A stretch of DNA of 13,023 nt from CAZMXI01 sp964570205 (GTDB lineage Bacteria; Planctomycetota; Phycisphaerae; Tepidisphaerales; Tepidisphaeraceae), in the NCBI GenBank assembly GCA_964570205.1, contig CAZMXI010000141.1, positions 1 through 13,023 of the forward strand, read 5' to 3'. Of the stretch, positions 1-8,273 are shown one piece after another. The position numbers were made by a program, and so were the translations under genes. A model generated the notes under the pieces. It did not search any database. It worked only from the letters and a program-made list of their open reading frames with translations, and was not told the DNA's origin. Position 1 is the first letter of the stretch. Every line of letters begins with the position of its first letter.

Positions 1-3000
1 TCCAGCGTCAACGCCGTCGCCGTCCCAAGACTGTTGTTGCTGTGACCCTCGAATACCGCGTCGGCCGGGAGCGCGGCCGTCCGGAAGTAGAATTCGTAGT
101 CATCGCCGCCCGTCCCGTCGGCATCGCCATCGATCGCATTGCCCACCAGGTCGGTCAGCGAGGCATTGACCTTGAATCGATACAGTCCGCCCGGCGACAG
201 CGGCCCATCGGTGATCCGCACGGCAATGCTGGCATTCCCGTCGTAGTCGGCGAACACGCCGTACACTACATCGTCATCCGTGTCGAACTCGCCATCCACC
301 CCCGCCTCCCGCAGGTCATAGCCGTTCTGGGCATCACCGGGCAGAGGGTCGAATGCGTCCGGCAACCCATCGCCATCCGCATCCGCATAGTCCTTGAATT
401 CGATCACCGCCGGACGGTTGCCATCTCCGGCGTCGTTCCAGTACCCGTCCGAACGCATCATCGCGTAGTCTTCATTGCCCGAGTTGTTCGGCTCGCCACC
501 GCCCCATCGCGTAAACGCCAACGCTTCCCCGGCCGGTGTCAGCCATGTGCCCTCGGTCGTCTGGTCCGTAGCGCCAAACCAGAATTCGCCGGAGAACTGG
601 GCGCGCAGGTAGCCGTTCTCCTCCAGGTCATCGATCACCGCCAGGGTTCCCCCCTGGGCCTCCGCCCACGCCTGCGCGGCTGCCCACGTCGTGCTGCTCA
701 TGTAGTAGTAGAAGCTCCTGCTGCCATTGGCTTCCCGGAGCTTGTACCCCGTCGGAGAATCCGCGGCGCTCGTCAGCTTCTCGCTCACCGTCACGCTAAA
801 TGTGCTGACCAGCGTGTCATTGGTGGCAATATCGCCCTTGCGGCGGGCCATGCGATACGGCGTCAGGAGCTGGTCTTCGGCGACAACGCTCCCAAATAAC
901 GCGAACTCATCGATCCGGCCATTCAGACGGCTGTAGCTGCTGGCGCTTTCCTGCGTCCACCCGATCATGAAGGGCTTGCCGGCCGTGTCAACGGTGTCTG
1001 TCGCTCGCACCTCGCCGCTCTTTACCAGGTTGCCATCGATGTACAGGCGCATCTGCCCGCTCGTACGATCGATGACCCCGGCGATGTGCTGCCAGCGACC
1101 CGCCTGAATGGACCCTGAAGCGCTGTCGATGTTCTGCTGCCCGCTTGCGTCGGAGGTCGTCAGGTGCAGGTATCCACCGCTGTTCAGCCACAGCGCATAG
1201 GAGCGCACACTGCCGCTGCCCGTCCCCTTCCAGAACAGCGGGGTCCATTGGTTACTGAACGAATCGACGTTCAGCCAGAACGAGAACGACACCTCCCGCC
1301 GGAGGTTCAGCAGGTCGCTGCTGACCGACACATGGGCCTGGGTGGCCATGTGGACCGCCTGCTCTCGTTCCGGACCGAACGCGCCTTCAGCCCCAAAGAC
1401 CGGCGTGCCCTCGTATGCCCCGTCCAAACCGTTGACGCCCGAGTCCTCGGCGACCGCTCCGGACGCCTCGCCCAGCGGGTAGTACACCAGCGGATTGCTG
1501 TCGATCACCGCTTGCTGATATAGGGGCTGGCTGGGGTAAGCCATCGGGATCCGGCTGATGTTCGTCACCGTCGGCGGAACCAGATCGGCCACCTTGATGT
1601 CCAGAATGTACCAGCCCTCGGGTCCCGAGCCGGCGTTTCCAAGCACTTCGGCGTAATACGTCCCATCCTTGGTCAGCACCGCCGAACAGGCGTCGTCATC
1701 GGCCACCCCGTCAGCATCGGGCAGGATGTTCCCAGCGCTGTCTCGCACCCGCACCCGGCCATCCAGCGTGCTGCCATCGGGCAGGCGCAGGCTCAACTGT
1801 ACCACATTCCCCGCCGTCAGCAGTCCCAGGTTGTAATAATCCTCATCCTGGTTGCTGCCTTCAGGGCCCATGATCAGGCCGGCTACAGTTCCCAGGCGGT
1901 CGGTTCCGCTCGTCGCCAGCGTCACGCCGTCAGCGTTGCCAATCGAATCGTTGTGGTACTGCGCGTCGGTCTCCATCTCGATCCCGCGGGCAATGTCCAC
2001 GCGCAGTTCGTACGGCCCGGCAACCGTGCTGTAGTAGTACTTGCCCACCGTCACGTAGTACGTGCCCGAGTAGGGCGCTACGAGGTGGCTGTGATAGTCA
2101 TCGGCGTCGGGACCGCTGTTGCTGCCCTCGCCGATGTTCTGGTTCGATGTGTTGCGAATCTCAAAATACGGGTCGACATCGCTGCCAGGCGTATCCACAT
2201 GCACCGCGATCCGGTCCCCCTGCTGCGCCTCGAAACTCCACCAGTCCTCGTCCGACCACCAGTTGTTGTTGAGCGCGGGATAGATCACGCTGATGCCGTG
2301 GCCAAACGCCATGCTCGGCTCCGCCGCGTCAGCCACGACCGGCAGAACCGTCGCCTTTGCCATCGCGCCATCATCCGCCGGGGCGAATGTCGCGGCATCG
2401 CGCTCGGCCGACAAGTCCACGGTGAACGCGCGCACCAGCGAATCCCCGCCGGTCCCGTCGCCGTTCCCATCCAGCGTATTCCCCACGATGTCCGTGATGT
2501 TCCCGCTCGCTGTGAACCGATACTGCCCATCTCGCAAAGGCGCATCCGTGATCGACAGGTAGACCTTATTGCCCGAGGTGTACGCCTGCCGGAACGCCAG
2601 CGCGTGCACCATATCATCCTCGGTGCCGAACGCATCGTCGGCCCCGGCCCAGCGCAGCTCGAACGCCGCCAGGTTGACGCTCGCCGCGTCCAGTTCCTCA
2701 TCCACCGTCATGTCGATTTGGTACAGCAGATCGCCCGTGGTGACGCCTTCGGCCGGCAGGCCCGCGACTTCCGTCACTGTGGGCGACGCCTCATCCAGCA
2801 TGTGAATGTTCAGAATGTAGCCGGCATCCGCGCCAGCGCCGCTGGCAGCCGTCACCCGCACGTAATGGATGCCCGCGGTGGCCGTCTCGCCCTCGAAAAC
2901 CGCCGGATCCGCATCGGTGTCCGTGACGACCGCGCCCGCCTCATCCAGCAGAACCACATTCGGCGACAAGGTGCTCGTCGATGGCAGGTCGAACCAGAGC

Positions 3001-3803
3001 CGCACCGGCAAACCGGCCTTTTCGTACCCGATCCGGTACGTATCCTCATCCACATTCGCGCCCTGGGCGGTCATGACCACACCGGCCACCCTGGCCGAAG
3101 TCTCATTCCCCGCGGGCTTCAGCGAGAGCTGATTGGCGCCGGAGATCCCGTCGTTGGCGTACTCGTGGTCATACTCGAGGTTGATGCCCCGCGCCCGCTC
3201 GATGCGCACCTGATAATCGCCGGTCCCGCTGCTGCCATGGATGCGCGCGTAAAGCCGCGCCGAAACCGGAACCACATAAGTGCTGATAAGAGAATCGCTG
3301 CCCGGTCCCGCATCGCCATCCTCGGCCAGAACGCCCTCGGCCGAATTGCGCAGTTGCAGGTACGGATTCAGTGTCGTGTTGTCCGGCGTCTCAACGCGCA
3401 GAGTGATCGTGTCCCCCGCCAGCACGTCAAACGACCAGTAGTCCACATCCCCCTCGGGGCTGATCGCCTCATCCACGGACGCGACGGCAAAGCCGCTGCC
3501 GGCCGGGTCTTCATTGAACAACAACAGTTGCGCTTCTGCCGCACTGTTGCCAGTCAAAAGGACGCGAGATTCCAGCGAATCAAGTTGCATCGCCGGCCGA
3601 ATTCCGGAAACGGCGACGCCCAACCGCTGCGACATATCGCAAACGGTGCTGGACATCCGCGTCCAGCGATCGCGAATCCGCTCCGAGACGCACGCGAAAT
3701 GCTCGACAGCGCGCTCATCAAATACCCTGCGGATGCGCTCGCGGTGAAGCACGACCCCATAGAGCTTGCGCAAGAGCTTCCATGCACGTGAATTCGGCAA
3801 CAT
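1..3803 (-). CDS. Giant LEPR-XLL-like surface protein with PPC, Ig-like, LamG and C-type lectin domains (3' end beyond window)
   Basis: The frame is open without a stop from the ATG at 3803 to the window edge, about 1267 codons. GGAGG lies 9 bases upstream of the ATG and supports this start. A basic N-terminal stretch of about 70 residues leads to LDSLESRVLL near residues 73-82, close to the planctomycete LEPR-XLL motif of large surface/exported proteins. Then follow PPC-like beta-sandwiches (about 110-200 and 240-335), a bacterial Ig-like domain (about 338-465), two more PPC-like domains (about 505-600 and 605-740), and a second Ig-like domain starting near 742. That second Ig-like unit is split by a LamG domain (about 760-985) and a C-type lectin domain (about 1015-1140), and resumes at about 1158-1240. 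The lectin domain keeps EPN (1104-1106) and WND (1122-1124), the calcium/sugar-binding signature, but has no cysteines. An acidic calcium-loop-like segment (DADGDGLPDAFDP) follows it. The last residues (SNNSLGTATAL) look like the start of another PPC domain. A role in surface adhesion or glycan binding is inferred. Confidence 0.88.
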   Translation of the reverse strand, partial: MLPNSRAWKLLRKLYGVVLHRERIRRVFDERAVEHFACVSERIRDRWTRMSSTVCDMSQRLGVAVSGIRPAMQLDSLESRVLLTGNSAAEAQLLLFNEDPAGSGFAVASVDEAISPEGDVDYWSFDVLAGDTITLRVETPDNTTLNPYLQLRNSAEGVLAEDGDAGPGSDSLISTYVVPVSARLYARIHGSSGTGDYQVRIERARGINLEYDHEYANDGISGANQLSLKPAGNETSARVAGVVMTAQGANVDEDTYRIGYEKAGLPVRLWFDLPSTSTLSPNVVLLDEAGAVVTDTDADPAVFEGETATAGIHYVRVTAASGAGADAGYILNIHMLDEASPTVTEVAGLPAEGVTTGDLLYQIDMTVDEELDAASVNLAAFELRWAGADDAFGTEDDMVHALAFRQAYTSGNKVYLSITDAPLRDGQYRFTASGNITDIVGNTLDGNGDGTGGDSLVRAFTVDLSAERDAATFAPADDGAMAKATVLPVVADAAEPSMAFGHGISVIYPALNNNWWSDEDWWSFEAQQGDRIAVHVDTPGSDVDPYFEIRNTSNQNIGEGSNSGPDADDYHSHLVAPYSGTYYVTVGKYYYSTVAGPYELRVDIARGIEMETDAQYHNDSIGNADGVTLATSGTDRLGTVAGLIMGPEGSNQDEDYYNLGLLTAGNVVQLSLRLPDGSTLDGRVRVRDSAGNILPDADGVADDDACSAVLTKDGTYYAEVLGNAGSGPEGWYILDIKVADLVPPTVTNISRIPMAYPSQPLYQQAVIDSNPLVYYPLGEASGAVAEDSGVNGLDGAYEGTPVFGAEGAFGPEREQAVHMATQAHVSVSSDLLNLRREVSFSFWLNVDSFSNQWTPLFWKGTGSGSVRSYALWLNSGGYLHLTTSDASGQQNIDSASGSIQAGRWQHIAGVIDRTSGQMRLYIDGNLVKSGEVRATDTVDTAGKPFMIGWTQESASSYSRLNGRIDEFALFGSVVAEDQLLTPYRMARRKGDIATNDTLVSTFSVTVSEKLTSAADSPTGYKLREANGSRSFYYYMSSTTWAAAQAWAEAQGGTLAVIDDLEENGYLRAQFSGEFWFGATDQTTEGTWLTPAGEALAFTRWGGGEPNNSGNEDYAMMRSDGYWNDAGDGNRPAVIEFKDYADADGDGLPDAFDPLPGDAQNGYDLREAGVDGEFDTDDDVVYGVFADYDGNASIAVRITDGPLSPGGLYRFKVNASLTDLVGNAIDGDADGTGGDDYEFYFRTAALPADAVFEGHSNNSLGTATALTL

Positions 3804-4302
3804 GTTCTCATCCCTCCGGGCAGATCGCGCCCGTCGACGTGTATAGCACCCAACCCAGGTGGCGGATTACCTCATCGCGCTGATCTGGCACGCAGCGCCG
3901 GCGCACTTTCAGTGTGCCGCTGCCAACCATTCGCTTCAGAACCTAGATTGCTGATCAACCAACCATCGCCAGATACGATCATGCGCGGTTCGAAATCTCT
4001 TGCCCAAAACGGCTTACACCGCAGGCCGCCCATCCGGTCAATCCGCGCACTTATGAACGCATACTGTAACCCAACCGGACAAAGGGGATCAACGATAAAT
4101 CAGCATACCGCCGTATTTCGACAAGCCAAGACAATTCTGTCTTTTCCGGCCATGATGCCTGTGACGTGGCGACCTCCAAAGCTACCCAAATTGCCCCATT
4201 GCCCAATATTACCCACGTGGCGTATTGCGCGCCCCCAGTCGCATCATCAACTCACACCGGCTTGGCTCACCTCTTCGTGGCAAGTATGATGCACTGCGCC
4301 AC
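3804..4302. other. Divergent intergenic region with no gene seen
   Basis: About 500 bases separate the divergent starts of the giant surface protein and the zinc-ribbon protein, so promoters for both should lie here. No convincing sigma70-type pair was found by eye. Composition is less GC-rich than in the flanking genes. Short open frames here have no recognisable protein features. The one ordered element is a run of CCC-led units at 4185-4220, listed separately. Confidence 0.6.
4185..4220. repeat. Short tandem CCC-A/TTG units upstream of the zinc-ribbon gene
   Basis: Four adjacent 8-10 base units each begin with CCC and are followed by A/T-rich bases: CCCAAATTG, CCCCATTG, CCCAATATTA and CCCACGTGG. 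They end about 80 bases before the ATG at 4303, a position where a regulator or activator could bind. The units are degenerate and the role is unknown. Confidence 0.3.
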
Positions 4303-5082
4303 ATGATCGTCTTCCCCTGCCATGTGTGCGGTACAGAGCTCTGCGCCGAAGAGAACCAGATCGGGCAGCTTGTTCGCTGCCCGGAGTGTTCCACCACGCT
4401 GCATGTGCCGGCTGAATCTGCCGGCCATCCGCAGCCGGCCAGAAGCGAGGTAAGTCAGGCGGTGGCCGCAGCCCGGCTTCGCTCGATCATGGGAATGTCG
4501 GCGGTGGGCAAGCGATATGGGTTTAATTGCCCCTACTGTTCATCTCGGCTTGAGGCGACCGACGCCATGGCCGCCCAGGAAGGCCAGTGCCCAACCTGCG
4601 GGAATCAGATCGTCATCCCTATTCTCGACCGCTATGGCCGGCTGATCGACCCCGTCACCAAACAGATCATCAAGCAGGATCCTCACCCCGTGCATGCCTA
4701 TGCAGCGGCGGGCGACCGCGCCCCCCGGATCCTCCGCCTCGACAGCGGGAGCCAGGTCATCCAATGTCCCCGCTGCGGCAAGACCAGCCCCATAAGCGCC
4801 AACAACTGCAAGAGTTGCCTCATGCCGTTCACCATGGAAGGCACCACGATTGAAGCCGGTAGTGCAGCTAACGGGTATTGCGTGGCATCGCTGGTGCTCG
4901 GAATCATCGGGATCCCCGCCAGTTGCACGCTGATTGTGCCCGCGCTGGCCGTGGTGTTCGGGGTGATCGGAATCGCCCAGATCAATCGCTCCGGAAGCGA
5001 ACGCGGTGGCAAAGGCATGGCCATCGCAGGCATCGTCTGTGGCACTGGAGGGCTGTTGCTTTCCTTTGTATGGCTGTTCTAG
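4303..5082 (+). CDS. Zinc-ribbon protein with C-terminal DUF4190-type membrane domain
   Basis: The product is 259 residues from the ATG at 4303. I prefer this start to the in-frame TTG at 4225 because the protein then opens MIVFPCHVCG, the usual start of bacterial zinc-ribbon proteins; no strong ribosome site is visible. Three paired cysteine knuckles are seen: C6/C9 with C26/C29, C76/C79 with C96/C99, and C155/C158 with C169/C172, each suited to bind one zinc. A linker follows, then two hydrophobic segments (about residues 191-216 and 231-257) around a loop reading INRSGSERGGKGMAIAGI, which matches the DUF4190 pattern of small two-helix membrane domains. The cytosolic zinc-ribbon array is therefore tethered to the membrane. 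Function is unknown; a scaffold or regulatory role is a guess. It is convergent with the DUF1080 gene. Confidence 0.85.
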   Translation: MIVFPCHVCGTELCAEENQIGQLVRCPECSTTLHVPAESAGHPQPARSEVSQAVAAARLRSIMGMSAVGKRYGFNCPYCSSRLEATDAMAAQEGQCPTCGNQIVIPILDRYGRLIDPVTKQIIKQDPHPVHAYAAAGDRAPRILRLDSGSQVIQCPRCGKTSPISANNCKSCLMPFTMEGTTIEAGSAANGYCVASLVLGIIGIPASCTLIVPALAVVFGVIGIAQINRSGSERGGKGMAIAGIVCGTGGLLLSFVWLF

Positions 5083-5196
5083 GCGCAACCATCTCCGCCA
5101 CGCCCCGCTTCATCATGACCATGCTCAAGACAGAACCCATGCGCTCGCACGCAGCGTGCTGCGCGCCGATGGGCCCTGCCTGCACGAGCCAGGTCG
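5083..5196. other. Short convergent intergenic gap
   Basis: About 114 bases lie between the stops of the zinc-ribbon gene and the DUF1080 gene. GC-rich self-complementary stretches occur around 5145-5170, but none is followed by a T run on either strand, so no intrinsic terminator is called. Confidence 0.5.
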
Positions 5197-5958
5197 TTAT
5201 CTGCGGATATCCACTGGCTTTACAGCGATATTGCGAAAGGCCACGATGCCGTGGTCGCCCTGAAGCATCAGCGGGCCCTTGGGGACTTCGCGGCCGATCT
5301 CGCCACCGGTTGGGCCCTTCACGGCAACGTTTTCGTGGATCGTCTTGCCGTTGAGCTTTACGAGCACGAACAGGGCATCCTCGACCTTCTTGCCATTCTC
5401 AAAACGTGGGGCCTTGAAGACCACCTCCAGAGTCTGCCACTCCCCGGGGGCTTTCGTGGCGTTCGACTTGGCCACCGCCGCCGAGTAGATGCTTCCGCAG
5501 TCGCCCATGCCCAGGCGATTGTCCGGCTTGCCAAAGCTGTCCAGCACCTGCACTTCGTAACGTCCCATGAGGTACACGCCCGAGTTGGACCCCTTGGGCA
5601 CCATGAACTCAATGTGGAGTTCGCAGTCGCCGAATTCCTTCTCGCTGATCAGATCGGAGCCGTGCTCGATCGGCTGTCGGAACAGCACGGCATCCTTTCC
5701 GCCGCCCTGCCCGATGCCAACCAGCTTCCTGGCATCGCCGGCATCCAGCTTCACGTCCGAGACCACCTTCCAAGTTTCCTTGGTCTCGGCGTTGGCGTTG
5801 CGCAGCTTCCACCCGGCCGTATCCTTGCCGTTGAACAGGATGTCGGGGCCATCCTGTTGACCTGCGGCCGCAGCCGAGCCCGCCGGAAGCCCGATCGCAC
5901 AAACAAGAAGCGAAAGTGCGGACAGAACAACCATAGAACGGTGGATTTGATGTTTCAT
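5197..5958 (-). CDS. Secreted DUF1080 (3-keto-disaccharide hydrolase-type) protein
   Basis: The product is 253 residues from the ATG at 5958. A start five codons upstream (5973) is possible, but the signal peptide begins naturally at MKHQIHRSMVVLS. A basic N-region, hydrophobic core and AGSAAAAG indicate export with cleavage near residue 30. The mature part is a single DUF1080 beta-sandwich (PF06439). It opens with the family hallmark LFNGKDTAGWK, followed by DCELHIEFMVPKGSNSGVYL, then RYEVQVLDSFG, EWQTLEVVFKAPRF, LNGKTIHENV and a closing LMLQGDHGIVAFRNIAVKP. Members of this concanavalin-like family are abundant in planctomycetes and Bacteroidetes and some act on 3-keto-glycosides; the substrate here cannot be read from sequence. 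It is transcribed alone, convergent with the zinc-ribbon gene and about 260 bases downstream of the rarD-like gene on the same strand. Confidence 0.9.
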   Translation of the reverse strand: MKHQIHRSMVVLSALSLLVCAIGLPAGSAAAAGQQDGPDILFNGKDTAGWKLRNANAETKETWKVVSDVKLDAGDARKLVGIGQGGGKDAVLFRQPIEHGSDLISEKEFGDCELHIEFMVPKGSNSGVYLMGRYEVQVLDSFGKPDNRLGMGDCGSIYSAAVAKSNATKAPGEWQTLEVVFKAPRFENGKKVEDALFVLVKLNGKTIHENVAVKGPTGGEIGREVPKGPLMLQGDHGIVAFRNIAVKPVDIRR

Positions 5959-6214
5959 AACGCAATCCCGCATTGAAGACCGTTAAGAACCAGACATCGG
6001 CACCGCGTCACATACACGCAGCCGTCGGTAACACCTACCACGCCGCGCGCAGCACGTTGTTTGCTGTGGGAAAACGCCGGTTCCCTCCGAACGACACCAG
6101 ATTGCGCACATCGCCGTCTTGGGCCGCATTCACATGCATCGCCGCCCTGCTTCTGGCCGGCTCGACGGACGACCCAAGTTGAACTTCTCCCGCCAGGGCA
6201 TCCTCAACCGTCCA
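5959..6214. other. Intergenic region upstream of the DUF1080 gene
   Basis: About 255 bases lie between the DUF1080 start and the stop of the rarD-like gene. It must hold any DUF1080 promoter and the end of the upstream transcript. By eye I find no clear -35/-10 pair, no hairpin with a T run and no gene. Confidence 0.5.
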
Positions 6215-7156
6215 TCACATGTCCGACAACACTCTGCCTTCCGCCGCCAGACAAGGCGATGGCTGCGACCGAATCGCCCGGAAGGAATCCACCGAGTAGA
6301 TCACCAGCGCCGCCCAGATAAACCCGAACGTCATTGCCTGCGGCCACGAGAACTGCTCTCGGAAGACCACCACCGCGATCAGAAAGTGCATCGTCGGGGC
6401 GATGTATTGAAGGAACCCCAGCGTCGAGAGCCGCAGGCGTTGAGCGGCCTTGGCAAACCACAATAACGGAACCGCCGTAACCAGCCCGGAAGCCGCCAGC
6501 CAACCCCACATGCTCGCCCCGTAGCCTTCGCCCGCGTACGCCAGCTCGAAGCCGATCAGCGACATGCCCAGCGGCAGCAATAGCGCTGTTTCAATCGCCA
6601 GGCCAATCAGAGGCCCCACGCGGGTCGTTTTGCGCACCAACCCATAGAAACCAAACGACAGCGCAAGCGCCAGGCTGATCCACGGCACTTGCCCCGCCAT
6701 GACCGCCAGATTGCCCACCCCGACCACCGCCAACGCCACACCGGCCAGTTGCCACCGCCGCAGCCGCTCCCGCAGGAACACCATCCCCAGCATTACATTC
6801 ACCAGCGGATTGATGAAGTACCCCAGGGATGCCTCCAGCACCAGGTTGTTCGACACGGCATAAATGAACACCAGCCAGTTGCTGGCGATCAGGATCGTCG
6901 TCAGCGCCAGCGCGCCCAACGTCCGCCGCGACCGCACTGTCGCAACCAGTTCCCGCCACCGTCCCTGCATCGACAGCAGCGCCGCCAGAAACACCACCGA
7001 CCAGATCACACGATGCGCCAGGACCTGGATCGGGGCAATGCTCGACACCTGCTTGAAATACAGCGGCACCAGCCCCCACGAAAGATACGCCGCCAGGCCG
7101 AAACCCAGCCCCGCGCGGGCCTCCCGGCCGGATTGGATCGAGCCCGTCCCGCTCAT
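6215..7156 (-). CDS. rarD: RarD-like EamA-family transporter (drug/metabolite transporter superfamily)
   Basis: The product is 313 residues with about ten hydrophobic segments and no signal peptide. It opens with a short polar stretch and GLGFGLAAYLSWGLVPLYFK, the RarD signature (Y-WG--P-Y-K in the first helix). Further RarD-like blocks are VLAHRVIWSV near residue 45, NWLVFIYAV with LEASLGYFINPLVNV in the 90s-130s, and LGFLQYIAPTMHFLIAVVVFREQF near the C-terminus. The two EamA repeats cover the two halves; E. coli RarD is about 296 residues, so this is full length. The family sits in the inner membrane; the transported substrate of RarD proteins is not established. Its ATG overlaps the stop of the serine-hydrolase gene (ATGA at 7153-7156), so translation is probably coupled. 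The symbol rests on family resemblance only. Confidence 0.9.
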   Translation of the reverse strand: MSGTGSIQSGREARAGLGFGLAAYLSWGLVPLYFKQVSSIAPIQVLAHRVIWSVVFLAALLSMQGRWRELVATVRSRRTLGALALTTILIASNWLVFIYAVSNNLVLEASLGYFINPLVNVMLGMVFLRERLRRWQLAGVALAVVGVGNLAVMAGQVPWISLALALSFGFYGLVRKTTRVGPLIGLAIETALLLPLGMSLIGFELAYAGEGYGASMWGWLAASGLVTAVPLLWFAKAAQRLRLSTLGFLQYIAPTMHFLIAVVVFREQFSWPQAMTFGFIWAALVIYSVDSFRAIRSQPSPCLAAEGRVLSDM

Positions 7157-8256
7157 CGCACCAACCCCATATCCTCATAAATCGCCGCATTCAGCGGCCG
7201 GATCCGCTCGTGGTGCCGGCGTTCCCCGGGCGTACCATTGAAGACATACGCGACGGCCAATTGATGTTCCGGATCAGCATATGCGCCCGAGGACTGAGCC
7301 CCCCCATGGCCGAACGCCCTCGGCGATGCGTGTGGGCCGAAGCCGTAAGGCGCTGTTTCCCACCCATACATCGCCGAGTTGATCATGAACCCCAGCCCCC
7401 AGTCGATCACATGTCTAAACGTCTCATCCAGCATCCCCACACGATGCCTCGCCGTCATCGCCTCCACCGTCTGCGGTGAAATGATCCGCGCATGGCCCAT
7501 CCGCCCGTGCGCGAGCATCATCTCGTAGAACCGTCCCAACTCACGGATCGGGCCCCGACCATTGCCCCCCGGCCGGCACGCCGCCGCGGCTTCCGGCGTG
7601 TCCCAGTCCTTGTGCGGCCGCGCCTCGCCTCTCGCCGTGTCGTGCATGAGGCCAATCCGCTCGCCGTAAGCACGATGCGCTGTCGGACTCATCCCCACCC
7701 ACGAATCGATCATTCCCAGCGGCAGGAAGATCTCCGACCGGACGTACTCGTCAAACGGCCTGCCGTCGATCCGCCGGATCAGTTCCCCCAGGATAAACCA
7801 GCTTGACGCCACGTGATAACCCGCCTTCCGCCCCGGAACCCACCCGCTCTCCAGCGGCGCGCCGGCGATCCGGGCGATGATCTGGTCCCATGAGCCCTTC
7901 GACCAGTTGCTCGCCGATGGCCGGAACCCCCCCGTGTGCGTCAGCAGGTGGCGGATCGTCACCCCTTCCTTCCCCTCTGCCGCGAACTCCGGCATATGCC
8001 GCGACACCGCATCATCCAGCCCCAGTTTCCCTCGCTCCCACAACTGCGCAATGGCTACCGCCACGATCGGCTTGGTCGATGACAGCCACAACATCAGCGT
8101 ATCCGTGCGCATCGACCCGGCCGCCGACGCCCGTCCCACCGCCACATCCGCCACCACCCGCCCGTGCAGGCTTACATAAAGCTGCGCCCCCACGTGCAGA
8201 CCCTCGGCCATGCCCCGCTCGATCGTGGCCAGAGTTCGCGGAAGACCTTCTGACAT
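7153..8256 (-). CDS. Serine hydrolase of the beta-lactamase/class C esterase family (PF00144)
   Basis: The product is 367 residues from the ATG at 8256. A TTG at 8319 would extend it by 21 residues, but that codon lies in the T tract of the upstream terminator, so the ATG is preferred. The catalytic SxxK is S59-S-T-K62 within LWLSSTKPI. The family's LLTHTGG block is at residues 104-110. Y147 in GYHVASSW stands where the second catalytic motif (YxN/YxS) is expected. A late FGHGGAQSSG supplies the HxG motif that replaces KTG in esterase-like members. No signal peptide is visible, so a cytosolic esterase, beta-lactamase-like hydrolase or peptidase is likely; the substrate is unknown. It is the first gene of a two-gene operon with the RarD-like transporter and follows a hairpin in the leader (8274-8298). 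Confidence 0.9.
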   Translation of the reverse strand: MSEGLPRTLATIERGMAEGLHVGAQLYVSLHGRVVADVAVGRASAAGSMRTDTLMLWLSSTKPIVAVAIAQLWERGKLGLDDAVSRHMPEFAAEGKEGVTIRHLLTHTGGFRPSASNWSKGSWDQIIARIAGAPLESGWVPGRKAGYHVASSWFILGELIRRIDGRPFDEYVRSEIFLPLGMIDSWVGMSPTAHRAYGERIGLMHDTARGEARPHKDWDTPEAAAACRPGGNGRGPIRELGRFYEMMLAHGRMGHARIISPQTVEAMTARHRVGMLDETFRHVIDWGLGFMINSAMYGWETAPYGFGPHASPRAFGHGGAQSSGAYADPEHQLAVAYVFNGTPGERRHHERIRPLNAAIYEDMGLVR

Positions 8257-8273
8257 GGCGGGATTGTTGAACA

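Noticed and set aside
42..899. 285-residue open frame on the plus strand
   Set aside because: It is antisense to the LamG and C-type lectin region and has no domain features.
1953..3791. 612-residue open frame on the plus strand
   Set aside because: It is antisense to the giant surface protein, whose minus-strand frame shows clear PPC and Ig-like domains. The plus frame has an arginine/valine/histidine-rich composition typical of a GC-rich shadow.
3980..4010. GGTTCGAAATC resembling a tRNA T-loop
   Set aside because: The flanking bases do not form a T-stem, and no acceptor, D or anticodon arm can be built around it.
5145..5170. GC-rich self-complementary stretch as a terminator between convergent genes
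   Set aside because: The stem is short and imperfect and is not followed by a T run on either strand.
5251..5976. 241-residue plus-strand open frame
   Set aside because: It is antisense to the DUF1080 gene, which is unambiguous.
6591..7190. Minus-strand frame rich in Gly/Ala overlapping the rarD-like gene
   Set aside because: It is an alternate frame of the same strand with the skewed composition of a shadow.
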